This document shows, in pieces, positions 50,957 through 59,118 of a stretch of DNA of 64,000 nt. The stretch comes from VAZQ01 sp045811525 (GTDB lineage: Bacteria; Pseudomonadota; Alphaproteobacteria; Rhizobiales; Xanthobacteraceae): NCBI GenBank assembly GCA_045811525.1, contig JBJMTV010000016.1:186001-250000 (forward strand), read 5' to 3'. The notes under the pieces are model-generated. The model searched no databases. It had not been told where the DNA came from and was given only the letters and a program-made list of their open reading frames with translations. The translations under genes were made by a program, and so were the position numbers. Positions within the stretch are counted from its first letter, which is position 1, and the number at the start of each line of letters is the position of its first letter.

Positions 50957-53247
50957 GAAACACCTATATCGGCACACCGATGGAGCGGCGCGAGGACCTG
51001 CGCTTCCTGCGCGGGCGCGGCGAGTACCTCGACGATCTGAAGACGCCGGGTCTCCTCTATGCCGTCATCCTGCGTAGCCAGGTGGCGCACGGCCGCATTC
51101 GCCTGCTCGACATTGCCGCGGCACGCCAGCTTCCGGGCGTGCATGCCATCATCACGGCGCAGGACATGGCAGGTGCGCCGCCCGTCATCCCCATGCGGCT
51201 GCAGCCGCTACCTCAGTTCAAGCCTTACGAGCAGCCAGTACTGGCGCACGACAAGGTCCGCTATGTCGGCGAGCCGGTCGCGGTCGTGCTCGCCGAAACG
51301 GTGGCGATTGCCGAAGACGCGCTGGACGCGATCAGCCTCGAGATCGACCAACTGGCCGCCGTGGCGGATGCCGAGACCGCCAGCATGGACGCGAGCCTGC
51401 TGTTCGAAGCGACCGGCAGCAACCGCGCGCTCACTTTCGAGGCACGCAAAGGCGACGCGGACACGGCCTTCCGCGAGGCGCTCTACACCCGTCGCGAGCG
51501 TTTTCGCACTGGGCGGCATTACGGCCTGACGCTCGAGCCACGCGGGGTCCTGGCGCAATGGGACGCGGCTGCCGGCAAGCTCACGATCTCGGGCGCCGCG
51601 AAGGTGCCGTTCTTCAACAGGCGCATCCTCGCCAAGCAAATCGGGCTGCCCGAGACATCGATTGAGATGATTGAGAACGATGTCGGCGGTGGCTATGGGG
51701 CACGCGGCGAGTTCTACCCGGAGGATTTCCTGATCCCGTTCGCCGCGCGCCACGTCAATCGGCCGGTGAAATGGACCGAGGACCGGCGCGAGAACCTGAT
51801 GGCGATGAATCACGCGCGGGAAGCATGGACCGATCTGGAGATCTCCTGCGCGCGCGACGGCACCATCCTGGCGCTGCGCGGGCATATCCACAATGACATG
51901 GGCGCCTATATGCGCACCAACGGCGCAGTGGGTGCGCGCAACATCTGCCAGTTCCTGGCCGGGCCCTATCGGGTACCGCACGTGAAGCTCGACTCGCATT
52001 TGTGGATGACCAACAAGACGCCGGTCGGCACCTACCGCGGTCCTGGAAGGTTTGAATCGAGCTTCTTTATGGAACGGATGCTCGACCTGGTCGCAAGCGA
52101 TTTGCGTATCGATCGAATCGAATTGCGCCGACGCAACCTTCTTGGCAGCTCGGAGCAGCCCTATCCCATCGCCACCGTGCAGCCGACCGACGCCAAGGAC
52201 CAATATGACAGCGGCGACTACCGCGCGACCTTCGAGCGATGCCTCGCCGAGTTCCGCTGGAGCGAGAAGCAGAACTTCGCCGGATCGCTCATCGACGGCA
52301 AGTATCATGGTCTGGGCGTGGCCTGCTTCGTCGAAGGCGGTGCCGCAGGGCCCAAGGAAACCGCGCGGCTCGAGGTCAATGACGACGGCACGGTGTCCGT
52401 CTATCTCGGCACCACGTCGGTGGGACAAGGCGTCGAGACGATCTTCGCGCAGATCGCCGCCGACGCACTGGAAATGCCGATCGACCGCATTCGCCATGTC
52501 CACCATGGCTCGACCAGCTATGTGAGCGATGGCTACGGCGCTTATCACTCGCGCTCTACGGTCATGGGCGGCTCGGCGCTGCTCGATGCCGTCAAGAACT
52601 TCCAGGCTGCCATCCGCACCGCGGCTGCGGAGAAGCTCGGCTGCGACGCCGCCGCCATCAGGATCAGCGAGGACAAGGTCGCCGGACCCGGGGGTAAATC
52701 ATTGCCGCTTGCGGCGCTGGCCGGAGTGACCGCGGAAGGCGCCTTCCTCAACCACCGGCACACCTACAGCTACGGCACCCATGCCGTGCATGTCACGGTC
52801 GACCCCAAGATTGGCCGCATCGAGATCGTCGATTACATGATCGTCCAGGACGTGGGACGCGCAATCAATCCACTGACGGTGAGCGGCCAGGTGATCGGCT
52901 CGCTCGTGCAGGGCCTCGGCGGCGCCTGCCTCGAGCACCTGCAATATGACGCCCAAGGCCAATTCCTCACCGGATCGCTCGCGGATTATCTGCTGCCGAC
53001 AGCGACTGATTTCCCCAACTTGCGCTGCCTGGTGCTGGAGGACTATCCCTCGCCCATCAACCCGCTTGGCGCCAAGGGCGCCGGCGAAGGGGGCATCATC
53101 GCCGCCGGGGGCGCGCTGGCAAACGCGGTGGCCGATGCGCTGGCCAATTTCGGTGCACAGCCGCGCGAGCTGCCGCTGACCCCGAGCTATGTCTGGGAGC
53201 TCGTGCAGGCCGGACACCGGCAAAGCACCTTGCGCGCGGCCTCCTGA
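50953..53247 (+). CDS. Molybdenum hydroxylase large subunit B (xanthine dehydrogenase family)
   Basis: The 764-residue molybdenum subunit of the trio. It has GTPMERREDLRFLRGRGEYLDD, RYVGEPVAVVLAET, NDVGGGYGARGEFYPEDF, GTYRGPGRFESSF, VGQGVETIFAQIAADALEM, and catalytic Glu E712 in AKGAGEGG. It is a close paralogue of the protein at 43544 with no length difference, so the pair likely arose by duplication. Only this copy has adjacent FAD and Fe-S subunits. It is followed by a cupin gene. Confidence 0.96.
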   Translation: MRNTYIGTPMERREDLRFLRGRGEYLDDLKTPGLLYAVILRSQVAHGRIRLLDIAAARQLPGVHAIITAQDMAGAPPVIPMRLQPLPQFKPYEQPVLAHDKVRYVGEPVAVVLAETVAIAEDALDAISLEIDQLAAVADAETASMDASLLFEATGSNRALTFEARKGDADTAFREALYTRRERFRTGRHYGLTLEPRGVLAQWDAAAGKLTISGAAKVPFFNRRILAKQIGLPETSIEMIENDVGGGYGARGEFYPEDFLIPFAARHVNRPVKWTEDRRENLMAMNHAREAWTDLEISCARDGTILALRGHIHNDMGAYMRTNGAVGARNICQFLAGPYRVPHVKLDSHLWMTNKTPVGTYRGPGRFESSFFMERMLDLVASDLRIDRIELRRRNLLGSSEQPYPIATVQPTDAKDQYDSGDYRATFERCLAEFRWSEKQNFAGSLIDGKYHGLGVACFVEGGAAGPKETARLEVNDDGTVSVYLGTTSVGQGVETIFAQIAADALEMPIDRIRHVHHGSTSYVSDGYGAYHSRSTVMGGSALLDAVKNFQAAIRTAAAEKLGCDAAAIRISEDKVAGPGGKSLPLAALAGVTAEGAFLNHRHTYSYGTHAVHVTVDPKIGRIEIVDYMIVQDVGRAINPLTVSGQVIGSLVQGLGGACLEHLQYDAQGQFLTGSLADYLLPTATDFPNLRCLVLEDYPSPINPLGAKGAGEGGIIAAGGALANAVADALANFGAQPRELPLTPSYVWELVQAGHRQSTLRAAS

Positions 53248-53336
53248 TTGCATTGCTTGCAATCCGCGCTGTTTGACGGCTTGCGCCCCGCACGACTAAA
53301 CTTTGATGCATGCGCACGAGCTCACAGGAGCATGTC

Positions 53337-53867
53337 ATGAGCGTTGCACGACACCCACGTTCGCCCGAGCTGGTCGATGTTCCGATCGAGGACATCATGC
53401 AGAAATATGTCGGCCGGTTCCGCGAGAAGAAGCCCGACTGGGCGGCATTCGAAGACGCCAAGATCGAGGGCTACAAGCGCGCGCAACATCGTTTCATCGG
53501 CGCCGGCGGCTCGGGCAAGCACAATGATCCGAGCGTCATCCCGGCGAACAACTTCACGCTGTCGATCATGTATGTGGAGCCGGGCCAGGGAAATGCGGCG
53601 CACACACATGAGGTCGAGGAGTGCTTCTTCGTGCTGGACGGCTTTCTCGACGTGTTCGTCGAGGACGAGAGCGGCAAGCGCCTCACCACGCGCCTCGGGC
53701 CCTGGGAATGCATCGCCTGCCCCGCCGGCGTCATTCACGGCTATGAGAACAACAGCCTCGGACCTGTCTACTTCCAGGTCATGCTCGGGCGCGCCAAGCC
53801 TGACGCCATGGGCTATGCCGACGAGGATCTCTACAAGCGCCGCGATGCCCACCTCAAGGCGGTGTGA
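53337..53867 (+). CDS. Cupin-domain protein (176 residues)
   Basis: One cupin domain: IMYVEPGQGNAAHTHEVEECFFVLDGFLDVFVEDES (His-x-His and Glu of the metal site), and the second motif IACPAGVIHGYENNSLGPVYFQVML. The first 70 residues are Arg/Lys-rich and unlike the cupin fold. ATG 53337 has GGAG 7 bases upstream. The 33-base segment 53752-53784 is repeated with three mismatches at 54428-54460. The protein follows the hydroxylase trio, where cupins are often dioxygenases or sensors. Function not determined. Confidence 0.85.
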   Translation: MSVARHPRSPELVDVPIEDIMQKYVGRFREKKPDWAAFEDAKIEGYKRAQHRFIGAGGSGKHNDPSVIPANNFTLSIMYVEPGQGNAAHTHEVEECFFVLDGFLDVFVEDESGKRLTTRLGPWECIACPAGVIHGYENNSLGPVYFQVMLGRAKPDAMGYADEDLYKRRDAHLKAV

Positions 53868-53901
53868 GGGCATAGCTCGGCAAAACATCAGCGTGTGACA
53901 A

Positions 53902-53951
53902 GCACTCGGTGCGCTCCCCTCCCCCTGTGGGGCGGGGCCGGGGGTGGGGGT
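53902..53951 (+). repeat. 50-bp GC-rich repeat A (DUF559 unit, left end)
   Basis: Begins GCACTCGGTGCGCTCCCC and runs through a C-rich then G-rich block to GGGGTGGGGGT. It is nearly the same as repeat C at 54495-54545 and, reversed, as repeat B at 54356-54404. The first 24 bases match repeat C exactly. The copy sits in the gap before the DUF559 start codon. Internal CCCC/GGGG pairing is possible. Confidence 0.85.
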
Positions 53952-53968
53952 TAGCTGTCGGAAGGGCA

Positions 53969-54406
53969 ATGTCGCGGCAAGACAAATCGCGCGTGTGGGC
54001 CTCGCGCGATAAAACGCTCGAGCCGGTTCAGCGCAAATTCGCGCGGCGTATGCGTGCCAATCCGACGGAGGCGGAGCGCAAACTGTGGTGGCATCTGCGC
54101 CATCGACTCCCGATGCGCGGAACGCATTTTCGTCGACAAGTTCAGATCGGACGCTACATCGCCGACTTTGTTTGTCATACGCGGGGCCTCGTGGTGGAGG
54201 TCGAGGGCGGCCAGCATGGTGAGCAATCGTCCCTCAACCAACACCGAACACGAGTGATCGAAGCGCACGGATATCGCGTTCTGCGCTACTGGAACAATGA
54301 CGTGCTCACGAATATCGACGGCGTTCTGACGGACATTCTGCGTGCCCTCGCATTGACCCCCACCCCCAACCCCTCCCCACAAGGGGGAGGGGAGCAGACC
54401 GAGTAA
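53969..54406 (+). CDS. DUF559 / Vsr-like endonuclease-domain protein
   Basis: A 145-residue protein of the DUF559 family (very-short-patch-repair/restriction-endonuclease-like fold): FARRMRANPTEAERKLWWHLRHR, FRRQVQIGRYIADFVC with Asp D66, LVVEVEGGQH with E77 and E79 (PD-ExK-like acid pattern), RVLRYWNNDVL. A nuclease activity is predicted by fold, not shown. ATG 53969 follows GGAAGGG. The last residues (LTPTPNPSPQGGGEQTE) are encoded by the inverted repeat B and are not part of the fold. This coupling of a DUF559 gene to such a repeat is striking. Confidence 0.85.
   Translation: MSRQDKSRVWASRDKTLEPVQRKFARRMRANPTEAERKLWWHLRHRLPMRGTHFRRQVQIGRYIADFVCHTRGLVVEVEGGQHGEQSSLNQHRTRVIEAHGYRVLRYWNNDVLTNIDGVLTDILRALALTPTPNPSPQGGGEQTE
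54356..54404 (-). repeat. 50-bp GC-rich repeat B (DUF559 unit, right end, inverted)
   Basis: Reverse complement of repeat A with a few changes (the start reads ACTCGGTCTGCTCCCC when read on the minus strand). It overlaps the last 16 codons and touches the stop codon of the DUF559 gene. With repeat A it forms inverted ends around the gene, a 503-bp unit (53902-54404). Confidence 0.85.
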
Positions 54407-54420
54407 GCGGCACGACCACC

Positions 54421-54471
54421 CGCTATCACAGCGTCGGACCTGTCTACTTCCACGTCAAGCAAAGGAGCTGA
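54421..54471 (+). pseudogene. Remnant 3' end of a second cupin gene
   Basis: Positions 54428-54460 match cupin positions 53752-53784 in 30 of 33 bases. The frame of the remnant reads SVGPVYFHVKQRS then stop (TGA at 54469-54471), where the cupin has SLGPVYFQVMLGRAKP. No start or upstream body remains. It begins 17 bases after repeat B, so the DUF559 unit and this tail replaced or split a duplicated cupin gene. Confidence 0.65.
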
Positions 54472-54494
54472 TGGGCTGAGTCGGATCTTGAAAC

Positions 54495-54545
54495 GCACTC
54501 GGTGCGCTCCCCTCCCCCGTGTGGGGAGGGGCTGGGGGTGGGGGT
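54495..54545 (+). repeat. 50-bp GC-rich repeat C (direct copy of A)
   Basis: GCACTCGGTGCGCTCCCC through GGGGTGGGGGT, one base longer than repeat A and in the same orientation. It lies 90 bases after repeat B. Beyond it (54546-54610) I see nothing coding. Confidence 0.85.
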
Positions 54546-54610
54546 CCCAGCTGGATGCAAGCCGATCTCAACAAAGACGAATTGCAATGCATGAGTTATA
54601 GGAGATCAAT

Positions 54611-54645
54611 CTATAGCTCAGAATCCATAATGCTGTGAGCTATAG
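54611..54645 (-). terminator. Perfect 10-bp hairpin downstream of the LLM oxidoreductase
   Basis: CTATAGCTCA (54611-54620) and TGAGCTATAG (54636-54645) form a 10-bp perfect stem with a 15-base loop. It lies 38 bases after the stop of the gene read from the right. The stem is AT-rich and no T-run is visible, so termination is weakly supported. A related GAGTTATAG occurs at 54593-54601. Confidence 0.35.
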
Positions 54646-54683
54646 CAGCAAGATGCATCCGGCATGCTGGTGGACGGGGGCTG

Positions 54684-55847
54684 CTACTCGGCGGCCTGTT
54701 GCCGCATTCCTTGCGGCAGCCGATTGCGAAAATGCGGCAGCACCTCCTGCGCCACCGCCTGCATATTCGCGCGCGCCATCTCATCCGGCAGCGTGCCGAA
54801 CTGGGTCTTGGTGAGCGAGGTGTTGAATCCCGCCAGATCCTGGTACGCCGCGAGCTTCTCCCGCACCGTTGCGGGGCTGCCGATCATGACCACACCGGCC
54901 TTGATGACATCCTCGATCGACTGCGGCTTGCCCGTGAGCTTCGCAGCACGCACGCGTTTCATGGAGGCGGGATCGGTGTAGCCGGGGGGCAGCAGCATCT
55001 CGGTGGGCATCTTGAGGAACGAGTTCATCAGCGCCTCGAGGTGCGGGCGCGCCTCGCGCACGGCCTTCTCGTCGGTTTCGGCAATGTAGATCGTGTTCGA
55101 CCAGGCGAGCTGATCGGGCGAGGCCTGATAGCCGGCCTTGTCGGCCTCCTCGCGATACATCTGGAAAAAGCGAGCGACAGCAGCAATGGGTGCCAGCGTC
55201 TGACAATAGGTGTAACGCATCTGTGCCGCCCAGCGGATGGTGGAAGCCGAGCCCTGTGATGGGATCCAGATCGGCGGGTGCGGGCTCTGATAGGGACGCG
55301 GCCAGGTGTTCACGTATTTGAACTGGTAGTGCTTGCCGGAATAGGCAAAAGGCCCTGGCTCAGTCCAGGCACGGACGATGAGGTCGTGCGCCTCGGAGAA
55401 ACGCTCCTGCGAGTAGGCGGGGTTGATGCCGGTGGCGTGGTATTCCGCGCCGATGCCGCGGACAAAACCGGCGATGAGCCGGCCGCGGGTAAGATTGTCG
55501 AGCATCGCGTATTCCTCGGCGATGGTGAGCGGATTGTTGAGGAGCGGCAGAGCGCGGCCAAGGATCGCGAGCTTCGCGCGTTTCACACTGCGCGCGAGCG
55601 CGCCGGCGAGCACGCCTGGAATCGGCATCATGCCATACGCGGTCTGATGATGCTCGTTGAGGCAGACGCCGTCAAAGCCGAGCTGGTCCGCGAGCTCCAT
55701 CTGGTCGAGATATTCGTGATAGAGCTCGGCTCCCTTCTGCGGGTCGTAGTGGCGGTTGGAGAAGGTCACCCAGGCGGTGCCGTGCTGCGCGATCGCTGCG
55801 AGGTCGGCGTGCCGATAGGGCATGAGATGAAAATTGAAGATCTTCAT
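54684..55847 (-). CDS. LLM-class flavin-dependent oxidoreductase
   Basis: The 387-residue protein is of the bacterial luciferase-like family: FNFHLMPYRHADLAAI, DQLGFDGVCLNEHHQTAYG (the family NEHH), LARSVKRAKLAILGRALPLLNNPLTIAEEYAMLDNLTRGRLIAGFVRGIGAEY, PPIWIPSQGSAS. These enzymes use reduced FMN from a partner reductase for monooxygenation or oxidation. ATG 55847 overlaps the stop of the upstream alpha/beta hydrolase (ATGA), so the two are coupled. The substrate is not readable; similar proteins oxidise heterocycles, alkanesulfonates or nitroaromatics. Confidence 0.92.
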   Translation of the reverse strand: MKIFNFHLMPYRHADLAAIAQHGTAWVTFSNRHYDPQKGAELYHEYLDQMELADQLGFDGVCLNEHHQTAYGMMPIPGVLAGALARSVKRAKLAILGRALPLLNNPLTIAEEYAMLDNLTRGRLIAGFVRGIGAEYHATGINPAYSQERFSEAHDLIVRAWTEPGPFAYSGKHYQFKYVNTWPRPYQSPHPPIWIPSQGSASTIRWAAQMRYTYCQTLAPIAAVARFFQMYREEADKAGYQASPDQLAWSNTIYIAETDEKAVREARPHLEALMNSFLKMPTEMLLPPGYTDPASMKRVRAAKLTGKPQSIEDVIKAGVVMIGSPATVREKLAAYQDLAGFNTSLTKTQFGTLPDEMARANMQAVAQEVLPHFRNRLPQGMRQQAAE

Positions 55848-56635
55848 GCTGCAGCCCTCGTCTCGTCGATGAAGCTCTCGAGCTCGGCGGTAAACGCCTC
55901 GCCTTTCTCGACATGCGGCAAGTGCCCGCACTCCGGAAGGATCACCGCTTTCGACCCGGGAATGAGCTGCTGGTACACGAACGCATAGGGCCGCGGAAAC
56001 AGCCGGTCCTCCGCACCCCAAACGAGCAGCGTCGGCACCTTGATGCGATGCAGCCATTTGCGCAGCTGCGGATCGTAGTTGCGCGGCTGCCAGCAGAGCT
56101 TGGCCGTGGTCATCCGGTTCTTCAGCGCAGCGTCCTCCAGCTCCGGGCGCGACATGCTGGCGACCACGGCATCGGCGAGCTCCTGGTCGTAGAACAGATC
56201 GCGGATGCGCTGCTCCTCGCTGCGCAGGAAGGCATCGACCTGTTCGACACCATCGACGTGGATACCGGCAGCGCCGATCAGGGTAAGCGACGCAAGCCGG
56301 CTGGCATTACGAACGGCAAGCTCGGCGGCAATCCAGCCGCCGAGAGAGCTGCCGACGAGGTGCACACCCGTGAGATCCAGCGCCTCAAAAAGATCGAGGT
56401 AGAAGTTGGCGAGATCAGCGACGCTGTCCAGCCATTCCGGCGTCTCGGACTCGCCATAGCCGGGATGCTCGGGCGCCAGCACATCGAATCTCTTCGCCAG
56501 GGCGGCCATGCAGGGGAGCCAGATGCCTAGCCCGCCGCCCCCATGCAGGAACACGAGTGGTGCTCCAGAACCGCCGCGCAGCAGCCGGATACGGCAGCCG
56601 TCGACCGAGAGCATCGAACTGGAATGATCCGCCAT
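55844..56635 (-). CDS. Alpha/beta hydrolase
   Basis: A 263-residue hydrolase with the nucleophile elbow LVGSSLGGWIAAEL, the acid in LLVWGAEDRLFPRPYA and the His in CGHLPHVEKGEAF, a full Ser-Asp-His triad. The oxyanion region LVFLHGGGGLGIWLP is present. It resembles C-C bond hydrolases and esterases of aromatic pathways. Coupling to the LLM oxidoreductase suggests it hydrolyses that product. It is divergent from the zinc dehydrogenase. Confidence 0.92.
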   Translation of the reverse strand: MADHSSSMLSVDGCRIRLLRGGSGAPLVFLHGGGGLGIWLPCMAALAKRFDVLAPEHPGYGESETPEWLDSVADLANFYLDLFEALDLTGVHLVGSSLGGWIAAELAVRNASRLASLTLIGAAGIHVDGVEQVDAFLRSEEQRIRDLFYDQELADAVVASMSRPELEDAALKNRMTTAKLCWQPRNYDPQLRKWLHRIKVPTLLVWGAEDRLFPRPYAFVYQQLIPGSKAVILPECGHLPHVEKGEAFTAELESFIDETRAAA

Positions 56636-56776
56636 TGCCTCACTCTCGGGCCTCTGCCGCTATTTGGAATTCCACTCGCGCAGGCGCCGGGCTATACATT
56701 AATCCGCGCTGGCGATTGCTGTCGACGCGGCTCGCTGCCGGTCCGCAGATCGCGTCCCGCACCGCCAAATGACGCT

Positions 56777-56808
56777 ACAAAGTGACGGCACGAAGTGACG
56801 GTACAAAG
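56777..56808. repeat. 13-bp tandem repeat upstream of the zinc dehydrogenase
   Basis: ACAAAGTGACGGC (56777-56789), ACGAAGTGACGGT (56790-56802) and a partial ACAAAG (56803-56808). It lies 48 bases before ATG 56856, within the 220-base divergent gap. It could be a regulator site (repeated GTGACG), or a chance duplication. Confidence 0.5.
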
Positions 56809-56855
56809 AGCCGACCGACACAACGCAACGAGACGACCCAAAACGAAGGAATTTC

Positions 56856-58022
56856 ATGTACGCGCCTGCCGGAGTGAAGACGAGCACAGATTATCCCATA
56901 CCCGAGCGGATGAAGGCCTGGGTTCTCGGCGATCCTGGCGAGCTCATTCGCACAGACAAGCCGGTGCCGGTGCCTGGGAAGGCCGAGGTGCTGCTGCGCA
57001 TCGATGCCGTGGCGATCTGCGCGACTGATCTCGAGATCATCTATCACGGGCCGCCGGCCTCGATCCGCGGCGGCTTCGCGTTCAACAAGAACTTCACGCC
57101 AGGTCACGAATATATGGGCACCGTGGTTGCGCTCGGCCCAGGCGTCGACGAATACAAGATCGGACAACGCGTCACTGTCGAAATTCACGCCGGTTGCGGG
57201 CAATGCAAACGCTGCCGCCAAGGCATGTATACGTCCTGCCACAACTACGGACTGAACTACGGCGACCTGGACAAGGGGCATCGCGCCAACGGCTTCACCA
57301 CCGATGGTGGTTTCGGCGAGTATCAGGTCAACAACATCAACACGCTCGTCGAAATACCCGATGCCATGTCTGACGAAGAGGCGACCCTCGTCGTGACCGC
57401 GGGCACGGCCATGTATGGGCTGACGGAGCTCGGCGGCTTGGTCGCCGGCGAGAGCGTGGTCGTCACTGGGCCCGGCCCGATCGGTCTTCTCGGCGTCGCG
57501 GTGGCGAAGGCCATGGGCGCGCAGCCCGTGATCCTCACCGGGACGCGCGACAATCGGTTGAGGATCGGCCGTGAGCTCGGCGCCGACCATGTCATCAACG
57601 TGCGCAACGCGGACGCCGTCGAAACAGTGCGGCGCCTAAACGGCGGCAAGGGAGTGGATTACGTCTTGGAATGCTCCGGTGCTGCCAATGCGGTGAACGA
57701 AGCGATCCGCATGGTCAACCGTGGCGGCCGCATCTGCCTCGCCGCCTTCCCGCACGAGGAGACGCCCGTGAACGTGGCGGACATCGTGCGCAACAACATC
57801 TACCTCTATGGCATCCGCGGCGAGGGTAAGAGCGCTACGCATCGCGCCGAGGCGTTCATGAGCCAGAAGCGGTTCGACGCGACCAAGATTCACACCCACA
57901 CCTTCCCGCTCGACGATCTGCCAACGGCGATCCGCTATGCCAAAGATCGCGTCGAGGACGCCATCAAGGTGGTGGTGAAAGCGCGTGGCGCCTCGGCTGC
58001 ACACAAAGTCGCGGCCGAGTGA
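56856..58022 (+). CDS. Zinc-dependent alcohol dehydrogenase
   Basis: A 388-residue MDR-family enzyme. Catalytic zinc ligands are visible in VAICATDLE (Cys) and TPGHEYMGTV (His-Glu). The structural zinc is CGQCKRCRQGMYTSC (four Cys). The Rossmann motif is VVVTGPGPIGLLGVAVAKAMGA. Such enzymes oxidise alcohols, diols or sugar alcohols. ATG 56856 has GAAGGA upstream. The cysteine hydrolase follows after 85 bases. Confidence 0.94.
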   Translation: MYAPAGVKTSTDYPIPERMKAWVLGDPGELIRTDKPVPVPGKAEVLLRIDAVAICATDLEIIYHGPPASIRGGFAFNKNFTPGHEYMGTVVALGPGVDEYKIGQRVTVEIHAGCGQCKRCRQGMYTSCHNYGLNYGDLDKGHRANGFTTDGGFGEYQVNNINTLVEIPDAMSDEEATLVVTAGTAMYGLTELGGLVAGESVVVTGPGPIGLLGVAVAKAMGAQPVILTGTRDNRLRIGRELGADHVINVRNADAVETVRRLNGGKGVDYVLECSGAANAVNEAIRMVNRGGRICLAAFPHEETPVNVADIVRNNIYLYGIRGEGKSATHRAEAFMSQKRFDATKIHTHTFPLDDLPTAIRYAKDRVEDAIKVVVKARGASAAHKVAAE

Positions 58023-58107
58023 GCCGCCGTTCGTTCCATAAGCAGTCCGGACGCGGTACACTGCACGACCATTCCCAACCCCCTCAACCTCTAGAGAGAG
58101 CAAGACA

Positions 58108-58884
58108 ATGTCCGAGCCGATCTGGAACAAGTTCCTTACCGAACGCGACAAGGCGGTGTTCGGAGGGTCCGGCTATGGCGCGCGCGGCGGTTTCGGCAAA
58201 CGGCCCGCGCTGCTCATTATCGACGTGAACTACGCGTTCTGCGACGAGCGGCCCATGCCGATCCTCGAGTCGATCAAGCGTTGGCGCAACTCGTGTGGCG
58301 AGGACGCCTGGGTGGCCATGCCCTACCTGAGGTCACTCATCGACAAGGCGCATGAGAAAGGCATTCCGGTGATCTACACCACCGGCGTGCGGCGCGAGGA
58401 CAATTGGGACAACGGTAGCTGGAGTTGGAAGAACGGCCGCTCCGACGAGGATCGCGCGCCCAAGCCCGCCACCAATGTCGATGGCAACGAGATCGTCGCC
58501 GAGATCGCGCCGGCGCCGCAGGATATCGTCGTGCTCAAACAGAAGCCGTCGGGCTTCTTTGGCACCAACATGACGAGCTATCTCACGCTGCTCGGCTGTG
58601 ACAGCGTGATTGTGACCGGCACCACCACATCTGGCTGCGTGCGGGCGACCGTGCTCGATGCGTTCAGCCTCAATTATCGCATCGCGCTGGCCGAGGAAGG
58701 CTGCTTCGACCGCTCGCAAGCAAGCCACGCCATCAATCTGTGCGACATGAACGCCAAATATGCGGATGTGGTGAAGACAGACGAGGTGCTCGCGTTTTTC
58801 GAATCGCTGCCGAGCGGCATGTTCGACCTGCCGCGCGGCGCCCCCGCGCGTGCAGCGAAGCCGAAGCTCGCTGCCAGCTTCTGA
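58108..58884 (+). CDS. Isochorismatase-family cysteine hydrolase
   Basis: A 258-residue amidohydrolase with the conserved triad: D39 in LLIIDVNYAF, K144 in VLKQKPSGFFGT, C177 in TTTSGCVRAT. It is nearest in length and motif to N-carbamoylsarcosine or ureidoacrylate-type amidases rather than isochorismatase. It probably releases ammonia or carbamate from an amide or ureido compound. ATG 58108 is preceded by AGAGAGAG. A role in nitrogen recovery from a heterocycle fits the neighbours. Confidence 0.92.
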   Translation: MSEPIWNKFLTERDKAVFGGSGYGARGGFGKRPALLIIDVNYAFCDERPMPILESIKRWRNSCGEDAWVAMPYLRSLIDKAHEKGIPVIYTTGVRREDNWDNGSWSWKNGRSDEDRAPKPATNVDGNEIVAEIAPAPQDIVVLKQKPSGFFGTNMTSYLTLLGCDSVIVTGTTTSGCVRATVLDAFSLNYRIALAEEGCFDRSQASHAINLCDMNAKYADVVKTDEVLAFFESLPSGMFDLPRGAPARAAKPKLAASF

Positions 58885-58969
58885 GCGGGGCCGTTTCTGG
58901 CTGGGTGCGTCAACGGGGGCATTGGATCGGTCCAGCGCACACGCCAAGGCAAGATCGCGCGAGAGTCGT

Positions 58970-59079
58970 CGTAGGGTGCCGCAAAGCCGCGTAGCGGCGT
59001 GCGCACCATCTTCCTGCACACCATTGCTATGTGGCGTGGGTTGGTGCGCACGGTGCTTCGCACCTTTGCACACCCTACG
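58970..59079. repeat. Compound palindromic intergenic repeat (type GTAGGG-CCCTAC), copy 2
   Basis: Outer inverted repeat CGTAGGGTG (58970-58978) and CACCCTACG (59071-59079). Inside are TGCGCACCA/TGGTGCGCA (59000-59008, 59042-59050), GCCGC/GCGGC (58986-58990, 58994-58998) and GGTGC/GCACC (59052-59056, 59060-59064). It shares the outer architecture with the element at 25869-25967 but not its internal sequence. It fills the gap between the convergent hydrolase and cyclase genes. Confidence 0.7.
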
Positions 59080-59118
59080 GCGCAGATCGCAGAAGCCCAA
59101 AGCGGCGGCAGCAAGATC

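Noticed and set aside
53902..54545. Insertion sequence with a known transposase
   Set aside because: No DDE, HUH or serine/tyrosine recombinase motif is present; the only coding sequence is DUF559.
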